NCBI RefSeq assembly: GCF_905171765.1
Contig: NC_053390.1
Span: 334,396,294 to 334,460,293, forward strand
Direction of reading: 5' to 3'
From: Bufo bufo
Taxonomy: Eukaryota; Chordata; Amphibia; Anura; Bufonidae
DNA: 64,000 bases
How positions within the stretch are numbered: the first letter of the stretch is position 1; every line of letters starts with the position of its first letter. Below the pieces are notes generated by a model. The model had not been told where the DNA came from. It did not search any database and was given only the letters and a program-made list of their open reading frames with translations. Below are positions 56,483 through 64,000 of this stretch, in pieces. A program made the translations under genes and the position numbers.

Positions 56483-57504
56483 AATTGAAATTGTTACATA
56501 TCTGTGCCCTCCCTAGTTGAACGATGGGTCGGCCCAGCTTGTCTACTGAGTTGGGGGGTCTGAAGACGTCGAGTGGAGCAGCTGCAGAGCTGGAGGGGTA
56601 GGACGCCGTGCTGACGGCGGACTTATCGCACCACTCGACAGAGTGAAAGATAGACTGACAGGCGGAACAGGAGGGAGCCTTCAGGCCTGCAAAGTGTCTG
56701 CAGAAAAGCTCAGTGTCCAGGTTGGACCAGTCAGTAACGTGTTGGAATTGGGAGAGAGCCGCTGCCGCCTTAGCTAAAAATGAACAGTGGTAGTCATAGA
56801 ATGCGTTCCCTCCATACCTATGACCCAATTCTGTGACCCTAAAGAGATACAGGTCTAGCTCCTCCCTCCTGTCCGGCCTGGCAGTGCAAATAACATCCCT
56901 AAAAAGGCTAAACGCCATGACGAACTCCGGAATGGACAATTTGCGGTTGAGCCGGTGGTCGCGGCTTCTCAGTACTACTGACACTTCCCCGCAAGCTATG
57001 ACCTTATTGTCAGATAGGTCCCTGGAGGCTATCAGTAGAGATGCAAGATTGACATCCCTACCCTCCAGGATGTCCAAAGTGGGAGGGAGTCACGTTGGGG
57101 ACGGACTGGACAGAGCGAATGTCTGCTGCGGCAGAGGTGGAAGCGTCCGGAACCTCGAGGGAGGAAACTGGCAAGACTGCGCTGCGAGCCTCGATAGACT
57201 CCAACCTCGCCTGCATGGACGTGACGTCAGACGTCAGACTGTTTAGCATGACGTGTATCTGAGTCAGTGATGTTTGCATCGTGGTCGCAGGGGGATCATT
57301 GGTACTGGGTACCAGGGAGTCTTTCCACAGCCGATATAGCTCCGCTTTTCTGGCAGATGCCGGGAAAGGGACGCCCCGCTTTGTCAGCTCCGCCATGAGC
57401 CTGGGAATGGTCCAAGCACGTAGGGACGGTATACTGCCCCCTTCGGATGTCTCTGCTACGATCTCGTCCACTGACGCTTCGACAATGTCTGATGCGCATG
57501 ACAT
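56483..57504 (-). pseudogene. Ngaro-1 gag, N-terminal part
   Basis: Start ATG 57504 (MSCASDIVEASVDEIV). A SAP-like segment (IPRLMAELTKRGVPFPASAR) lies at residues 35-55, then a short coiled-coil-like stretch. A one-base frameshift near 57080 leads into the gag core (SIPEFVMAFSLFRDVICTA, ELGHRYGGNAFYDYHCSFLA) with a Cys/His cluster (FCRHFAGLKAPSCSACQSIF). Coding is cut at 56483 by Ngaro-2 and resumes at 51311 in the same frame. Confidence 0.8.
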
Positions 57505-59199
57505 CGCAGCTGTGAAAACAGTAACGTAACATGACCGACTAGCCTAGATGACCACTGGTATCCGTGCAGCTGTCTAGACCATGTAACGAAAGGGTGAACT
57601 ATCCCCGTGAGGTATTGCACACTAACACCAGAAGAGCCGTGAAGGAGTGGCCAGGAACCGCCACCCGGAAGTCCATGCAAGGAGACCTGACGTACTTACC
57701 AACTGAGAAGCACTATACTCTGATTTCCACGAAAGTATTAATGAAAATAGAACAACCTGTACGTAAAATAATGCATGAGACAAAAGCCTAAAAAGGCAGC
57801 ATCTTCCCGTGCCCCAACGTGTACCCCCACTACCTTGATTGACAAGGAAAATCAATTGAGATCCAACCAACTCCTCTCTGACTAACAACTGCTTTGAACC
57901 TAGAAAACAACGACAGAACAACACAAAAAGAACCAGTCAATGCGTAAGGCTCAATTAACAGAACGTGAGTTGTGAGTAGAAAGTATGGTCGACTGATGAG
58001 TGTAGGTGTTTTTGATTGACGTAGACCACTACCTGACGTTGTTGATGAAACCCCTACCTATCCAGGTGGCACGGCGGCCCGTGCCAGACTTTAATGTGAG
58101 CGAGGAGCGGGTTGTTGCGTGCCCCACCGTGCTCCACGGTAACCACGTGGGGAACGCGGAGTTCCCTGGCACCGTGAACCACGTGGGGGTGGACCTTTGG
58201 CAACGGCTGACACCCCCCCCAAACATGATTCGGGTGCCACGTGGAGAGCTAACGCGTGTCCCTGACAGGGTGCTCAGTGCGGGGGGGCCCCCTCCATCCC
58301 AGGGTAGCGCCACCCGCCGGCTGAGCACTACTGCCGCGTGGGGAGCAGCGCAGCCCTCTGGCATGAAGTCGACACAGGGGGGCCCCCGGCGACGAGGGCC
58401 CTACCTTGCCGAAACTAGAAATTCCGCGTGGGTGGCCTCGCCGGTCCCTGATGGAGTGCTCAGTGCGGGGGTGCCCCCCTTCCCTAGAGGGGCCAACCCA
58501 CCGCCGGCTGGGCATCTCCACCACGTGGGGAAACAGCGCTGCCCCCTGGCATAGGGGGAGGCTTTATCAGACACAGCCTCCCCCTTTCCATGTGAGGACG
58601 TGCCACGTGGGGGGCCCACCGCTCCCTGATGGGGTGCCCAGTGCGGGGGTGCCCCCCTACTCCATGAGGGGCCGACCCACCGCCGGCTGGGCCCCCCCAC
58701 CACGTGGGGAAACGGTGCTGCCCCCTGGCCAACTTGAGATAACGGGGGGAGCCTGTGTCGCTTATCCCAACTGATGGGCGGAGCCACATGATGCCGCCCC
58801 GCCCCCCGGCAGGGCGCTCGTTACAGGGGTGCCTCCCCTAGCTAGGGGGCCGGCCCACAGCTGACTGCGCAGCCCACCACGTGAGGGAGTGGGGCAGCAT
58901 TGGCTGTGTTTATGGGCGAAAGGGGGCGGAAGCGGACGGAAGCGGGCGGGGAGGCGGGCGGGGGGGGGGAGGTCCTCTCGTGATCGCTAGCCCCGCCCCC
59001 AGCCGGCGGCTGAAGAGGTACCGCCGCTGTGAACGGGCAGGAGAGGTCCCCGGACTGTAGAGGCCCCGCTCCCTGCTGGCAACGCAGTGACCCGGCGCCT
59101 GGCGGCCCCTACTCACCAAAGGGCCGACCACCGCACGGACGTCCATTCACCTTGTCTGCCGACAATGGACTGCCAGGTACGAGCCCACGCTTCCTGCGA
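57505..59199 (-). other. Ngaro-1 5' leader, G/C-rich with 178-bp repeats
   Basis: Four degenerate copies (about 58260, 58444, 58622 and 58797) of a block with CAGTGCGGGGGTGCCCCCCT, CCCACCGCCGGCTGGGC and ACCACGTGGGGAAAC. Seven CCACGTG palindromes lie between 58142 and 58885. No convincing protein is encoded; the open frames here follow base composition. Confidence 0.7.
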
Positions 59200-59296
59200 A
59201 ACTCTGCACGTCGTACGCATGTGGGAGGGTGCCGGCCGTTGAAGTAGGTGGCCAAGCCCCTCCCACAAATACAGGCCAATGAATCGGCCTTAACAC
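59200..59296 (-). repeat. Ngaro-1 repeat A1 (5' end)
   Basis: 97 bp identical to A2 and directly adjacent to resumed Tc1-B sequence at 59297. Confidence 0.9.
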
Positions 59297-59410
59297 AAAT
59301 CACGGAACAAAAGTTTAAACTGAGAAAATGTACCATTTTAAGGGAAAAATATGTTGAATCAGAATTTCATGGGGTCAACAAATCCCCAAAAAGTTGGGAC
59401 AAGGCCATTT

Positions 59411-60478
59411 TCACCACTGTGTGGCATCTCCCTTTCTTCTTACAACACTCAGACGTCTGGGGACCGAGGAGACCAGTTTCTCAAGTTTAGAAATAGGAAT
59501 GCTCTCCCATTCTTGTCTAATACAGGCCTCTAACTGTTCAATCGTCTTGGGCCTTCATTGTTACACCTTCCTCTTTATGATGCGCCAAATGTTCTCTATA
59601 GGTGAAAGATCTGGACTGCAGACTGGCCATTTCAGTACCCGGATCCTTCTCCTACGCAGCCGTGATGTTGTGATTGATGCAGAATGTGGTCTGGCATTAT
59701 CTTGTTGAAAAATGCAGGGTCTTCCCTGAAAGAGATGACGTCTGGATGGGAGCATATGTTGTTCTAGAACCTGAATATATTTTTCTGCATTGATGGTGCC
59801 TTTCCAGATATGCAAGCTGCCCATGCCACACGCACTCATGCAACCCCATACCATCAGAGATGCAGGCTTCTGAACTGAGGGTTGATAACAACTTGGGTTG
59901 TCCTTGTCCTCTTTGGTCCGGATGACATGGCGTCCCAGATTTCCAAAAAGAACTTCGAATCGTGACTCGTCTGACCACAGAACAGTCTTCCATTTTGCCA
60001 CACTCCATTTTAAATGATCCCTGGCCCAGTGAAAACGCCTGAGCTTGTGGATCTTGCTTAGAAATGGCTTCTTCTTTGCACTGTAGAGTTTCAGCTGGCA
60101 ACGGCTGATGGCACGGTGGATTGTGTTCACTGACAATGGTTTCTGGAAGTATTCCTGAGCCCATTCTGTGATTTCCTTTACAGTAGCATTCCTGTTTGTG
60201 GTGCAGTGTCGTTTAAGGGCCCGGAGATCACGGGCATCCAGTATGGTTTTACGGCCTTGACCCTTACGCACAGAGATTGTTCCAGATTCTCTGAATCTTC
60301 GGATGATGTTATGCACAGTTGATGATGATAGATGCAAAGTCTTTGCAATTTTTCGCTGGGTAACACCTTTCTGATATTGCTCCACTATCTTTAGCATTGT
60401 GGGAATTGGTGATCCTCTACCCATCTTGGCTTCTGAGAGACACTGCCACTCTGAGAAGCTCTTTTTATACCCAATCAT
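59411..60478 (-). pseudogene. Tc1-B transposase, nearly intact
   Basis: The frame is open for 305 codons from 60478. The likely true start is MGRGSPIPT at about 60424. The N-terminal HTH domains contain GVTQRKIAKTLHLSSSTVHN and GRKTILDARDLRALKRH. The catalytic triad is complete: LWSDESRFEV (Asp), FQQDNARPHS (Asp), CSPDLSPIENIW (Glu). After RIIKRKV two stops (TAA at 59561-59563 and TGA six bases on) interrupt an otherwise in-frame tail (IEQLEACIRQEWESIPISKL) ending at TGA 59411-59413. Total length of about 337-355 codons matches the family. Loss of about 50 C-terminal residues is the only visible damage. Confidence 0.9.
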
Positions 60479-60584
60479 GTTGCCAATTGACCTAATTAGT
60501 GTTAATTGGTCTTCCAGCTCTTCGTTATGCTCAAATTTACTTTTTCCAGCCTCTTATTGCTACTTGTCCCAACTTTTTGGGGAT

Positions 60585-60775
60585 TTGTTGACACCGTGAA
60601 AATTGGAATCAACGTATTTTTCCTTTAAAATGATACATTTACTCGGATTAAACGTTTGATCTGTCATCTACGTTCTATTACAAATAAAATATTGACATTT
60701 GCCATCTCCACATCATTGCATTCAGTTTTTATTCACAATTTGTTTAGTGTCCCAACTGTTTTGGAATCCGGTTTG
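60585..60775 (-). repeat. Tc1-B right inverted repeat
   Basis: Inverse of the two left pieces. An inner and an outer copy of an AAGTTGGGACA motif (60566-60578 and 60745-60757) give an IR/DR layout. Confidence 0.85.
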
Positions 60776-60777
60776 TA

Positions 60778-60984
60778 GTATCTTTGTGTGTTCTTATAGT
60801 AAACAGATACAGTGTTATCGGATGGAACACTTGAGCAGAATATCTGAGTAAAGTAACTGACCAATTTTGAAACAATGTTACATGCAGACAAAAGGTATGA
60901 ATCTTATCGATAGTTAGTATCACTCGACTTAGTATTGTGAATTTGTGAGATGTTCGATTGTCTCTACTCACAAAAGACTGGGTT
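60778..60984. other. Spacer between Tc1-B and the 28-bp satellite
   Basis: No gene or repeat recognised. Confidence 0.4.
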
Positions 60985-63398
60985 TCTGTGGATGACACAC
61001 TGTTATGGAAGATCTGTGGATAACATTGTTATTGAAGATCTGTGGATGACACAATGTTACTAGAGATCTGTGGATGACAGAGTGTTATGGAGGAATCTGT
61101 GGATGAAACTATTATGAGGGATCTGTGCATGACACACTGTTATGGGGGATCTGTGGATGACACTGTGATGGGGGATTTGTGGATGACACACTTATGGGGG
61201 ATATGTGGATGTCACTGTTATGGGGATCTGTGGTTGACACACTGTTATGCAGTGTCTGTAGATGACAGACTGTTATGGGGAATCTGTGGATTACACTGTT
61301 ATGGGGGATCTGTCGATGACACACTGGTATGGGAGATCTGTGGATGACATACTATTATGGAGGATCTGTTGATGACACTGTTATGGGGGATCTGTGGACG
61401 ACACACTGTTATGGGAGGTCTGTGGATGACACAATGTAATGGGGGATCTGTTGATGACACACTGTTATGGGGGATCTGTGGATAACACACTGTTATGGGC
61501 ATTTGTGGATGACACACTGTTATGAAGGATCTGTGGATGACACTGGCATGGGGGATCTGTGAATGGCACTGTTATGAAGGATCTGTGTGTGACACTGTTA
61601 AGGAGGTCTGTGGATGACACATTGTTATGAGAGATCTATGGATGACACTGTTATGAGGCATCTGTGGAAGACACACTTAAGGGGGGATATGAGGATGACA
61701 CTTATGGGGATAGGTGGATGATACACTGTTATGGGGATCTGTGGATGACACACTTATGGGGGATATGAGGATAACACTGTTATGGGGGATCTCTGGGTGA
61801 CTATCATGGCCTCTGTGGATGACACACTGTTAAATTTAACATATTTATTACTATACAAAACAAGTACACAAGAAAAAAAATGCAACCTTTTTATAAGTTA
61901 TCACCATTTTTTCCCCTAACCCCATTTCCCCCAACCCCCTCTCAAGAAGAAATAGGGAGAAGGGAAGAGAGAAGAGAAAAAGGAGGAGAGAGAGAGAGAG
62001 AAAAAGAGAAAAAAATAAAAATGTATATATTAATAAGTAAATAACTACATACAATCATATCAGAACTTCCAGCCGTCCCATATCTTAATCCATTTCTCTA
62101 ATCCACCTCTCTGCTTATAAAGAATCCGTTCATAGTTTTTAACCTTATTAACCAGGTTTATCCAATTATTTACCTCTGGGGCATGGCGTGCGAACCAGCT
62201 CCGACTGATCAGGAGTCTGGCCAATAGCAGTATTCTGCCTAATAAGATCTTTTGAAATTTATGGCTACTCAATATCGAAATATCGTTCAGTAGAAACAAT
62301 TGTGGCTCAAGAGGGATCCGTATTTTTAATTTGTGGGTGAGGAGATTATTAATACCATTCCAGTATGCTCCAAGTTCTGGGCATGCCACACTGTTAAGGG
62401 GGATCTGTGAATTACACACTTATGGGGGATGTGTGCATGACACTGCAATGGGGATCTCTGGTTGACACTGTTATGGGGGTCTGTGGATGGCACACTGATA
62501 TGGAGGATCTGTGGATGGCAGACTGTTATGGAGGATAAGTGGGTGACATAGTTATGGAGGATCTGTGGATGACACACTGTTATGCATGATCTGTGGATGA
62601 CACTGTTATGGGGGATCTGTGGATGACAGTGTTATGGGGTATATGTGGATGACACTGTTATGGGTGGTCTGTGGATGACAAACTGCTATGGGAGATCTGT
62701 GGATGACACACTGTTATGGGAGATCTGTGGATGACACACTGTTATGGGAGATCTGTGGATGACACACTGTTATGGGGGATCTGTGGATAACATATTGTTA
62801 TTGAATATCTGTGGGTGACACAATGTTCCTGGAGATGATGTTATGATGGATCTGTGAATGACACTATTTTGAGGGATCTGTGCAGGACACCCTGGTTTGG
62901 GGATCTGTGAATGACACTGTGATTGGGGATCTGTGGATGACACACTTATGGGGGATTTATCGATGTCACTGTTATGGGGATCTGTGGTTGACACACTGTT
63001 ATGCGGCATCTGTGGATGACAGACTGTTATGGGGGATCTGTGGATTACACTGTTATGGGGGATCTGTGGATTACACTGTTATGGGGGATCTGTGGATTAC
63101 ACTGTTATGGGGATCTGTGGATGACACACTGTTATGGGGGATCTGTGTATGACACACTGTTATGGAGGATCTGTTGATGGAACTTTTATGGGGGATCTGT
63201 CGATGACACTGTTATAGGGGATCTGTGGATGACACACTGTTATGGAAGGTCTGTGGATGACACAATGTTATGGGGGATCTGTGGATGACACACTGTTATG
63301 GGGGATCTGTGGATGACACAATGTTACTGGGGATCTGTGAATAACACTTTTATGGGGGATCTATGAATGGCACACTGCTAAGGGGGATCTGTGGATTT
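60985..63398. repeat. 28-bp satellite
   Basis: Degenerate repeats of CTGTTATGGGGGATCTGTGG plus ATGACACA, 28 bp or near, filling both sides of an L1 insertion; about 65 units. Frames through it are composition artefacts. Confidence 0.95.
61834..62386 (-). mobile_element. L1-D: 5'-truncated L1 insertion in the satellite
   Basis: A 553-bp minus-strand L1 3' end. The ORF2 C-terminus (LLLARLLISRSWFARHAPEV, LEKWIKIWDGWKF) stops near 62060, followed by a purine/pyrimidine-biased 3' UTR (61890-62030). It is flanked by CACACTGTTAA at 61823-61833 and 62387-62397. A third or fourth L1 family by sequence. Confidence 0.8.
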
Positions 63399-63404
63399 CT
63401 TATA

Positions 63405-64000
63405 TAAATCACAGAAAAAAATGCACCAAACGGATATGCCACTGACTATACTAGCTAGTCATACAAGCAGATATTAAAAGCTGAGACTTTTGCCAATATA
63501 TTCCTGTCAGGAACATATCGGAGCCCATCATGCACCACGTCACGGTCTCTCAGCATGGCAAGAGTCCTACCACTACTCTAACTATGGTGTGAACACGGTC
63601 TGAAGGTGATGAAATCCAGCTCACAGCCAAGCTTTCACACAACCGAATAGCAGGACAACTAATGCAATGTGAACAAAGCAAGACTGTAAGCCACACCCAT
63701 ATCAGACCGTGTGATGGAAGTTACCAGGTGCAAAAGAATGTTTAAATGCCAGGTAAAGGCACATTCAATACATATAAAACAAAATCACAGAAAAATAGTG
63801 GCAAATATGGGGGAACTGTTTAAACCCCAAAAACTGTAGCGTGTTTTTCATTGGGAGAGCAGTCCCACCGCATGTGGACCGCAGCAAACGACCATACCTA
63901 GCAAAAAAATGCGTACAATGGAGGATGCCGGCGCGGTCCACATGCACCACAAAGGCATCCTACACAAAACGGAGCATTGTGCGGATGAAAATATAATTAT
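63405..64000 (-). repeat. Diverged dispersed copy of the 694-bp repeat (partial)
   Basis: Inverted relative to the array and collinear with it: AAATGCACCAAACGGATATG, CAAGCAGATATTAAAAGCTG, CACACCCATATCAGACC, GTGGACCGCAGCAAACGACC. It has only one of the two internal 97-bp subrepeats and about 10-15% differences by eye. It runs off the window. Confidence 0.88.

Larger units (their letters stand above)
38481..59296 (-). mobile_element. Ngaro-1: YR retrotransposon with split direct repeats
   Basis: On the minus strand the order is A1 (59296-59200), leader, gag, RT-RNase H, tyrosine recombinase, B1 (38838-38730), A2 (38729-38633) and B2 (38589-38481). A1 equals A2 (97 bp) and B1 equals B2 (109 bp). 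This split direct repeat pattern is that of Ngaro and PAT-type YR elements, not of DIRS1 with inverted ends. There is no target duplication, as expected for recombinase-mediated insertion. Without its two internal insertions it is about 5.8 kb, the normal size. Confidence 0.85.
38373..60777 (-). mobile_element. Tc1-B: Tc1-like transposon expanded to 22.4 kb
   Basis: Termini TACAAACCGGATTCC (38373) and its inverse (60777) with TA duplications. The native parts are 38373-38480 and 59297-60777, about 1.6 kb. Everything between is the Ngaro-1 insertion and its passengers. Left and right inverted repeats (about 200 bp each) align through the insertion point with no bases gained or lost. The transposase is on the minus strand. 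Confidence 0.9.

Noticed and set aside
58006..58790. Long open frames on both strands in G/C-rich sequence
   Set aside because: Overlapping frames on both strands with Pro/Arg/Gly bias arise from base composition and repeats. No domain is visible, and the region is the Ngaro-1 leader.
38481..59296. Calling Ngaro-1 a DIRS1-type element
   Set aside because: The ends are split direct repeats (A1, B1-A2-B2) rather than inverted terminal repeats with an internal complementary region.
60985..63398. CRISPR-like regular repeats
   Set aside because: The 28-bp units are directly adjacent with no unique spacers, in a eukaryotic repeat context; it is a simple satellite.

Overview
The window is eukaryotic and looks like repeat-dense vertebrate, most probably anuran amphibian, DNA. 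The reasons are Tx1-type L1 and CR1/L2 LINEs, two Tc1-like transposons with long inverted repeats, BED-finger hAT transposons with A/T-rich subterminal repeats, hammerhead-bearing Penelope-like pieces, and tyrosine-recombinase (YR) retrotransposons of the Ngaro kind with split direct repeats. No intron-containing host gene, rRNA, tRNA or prokaryotic operon was recognised. Essentially every long reading frame belongs to a mobile element, and nearly all are broken.

Layout. (1) 276-12258: an old Tc1-like element (Tc1-A) split by two L1 insertions. L1-A (651-3879, +) has a 17-bp target-site duplication. A second minus-strand L1 block (4853-12078) joins two different L1 families, L1-C and the 5'-complete L1-B. 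L1-B is itself interrupted by a 745-bp hammerhead-bearing insertion flanked by a 210-bp duplication of L1 sequence. (2) 12277-20701: a hAT element (hAT-1, transposase on -) with minisatellite. A 3.2-kb TTAA-type element (17001-20210) sits inside it, and the right third of that element is an unbroken series of about 16 hairpins. (3) 20990-28259: a second hAT end, LINE fragments, a hammerhead motif, a 41-bp-stem hairpin, a MITE-like repeat and two CR1/L2 LINE pieces. (4) 28258-38264: a hAT-2 mosaic with expanded subterminal repeats (457-bp higher-order unit), a duplicated N-terminal region, a 69-bp repeat, a transposase pseudogene and a 92-bp minisatellite cutting into its C-terminus. (5) 38373-60777: a second Tc1-like element (Tc1-B) stretched to 22.4 kb. 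Its left inverted repeat contains a Ngaro-like YR retrotransposon (38481-59296, -). That element carries two further insertions: a 9.8-kb array of nearly identical 694-bp monomers inside its YR gene, and a second YR element (Ngaro-2, 51312-56482, +) inside gag. (6) 60985-63400: a 28-bp satellite with a short L1 insertion, then a diverged single copy of the 694-bp repeat running off the window.

Insertions can be ordered from the sequence: Tc1-B, then Ngaro-1, then Ngaro-2 and the 694-bp array; and Tc1-A, then L1-A and the L1-B/C chimera, then the Penelope-like insertion. Cassettes carry their own enzymes (DDE transposase; RT/endonuclease; RT-RNase H-YR), but no element is clearly intact. The least decayed gene is the Tc1-B transposase.
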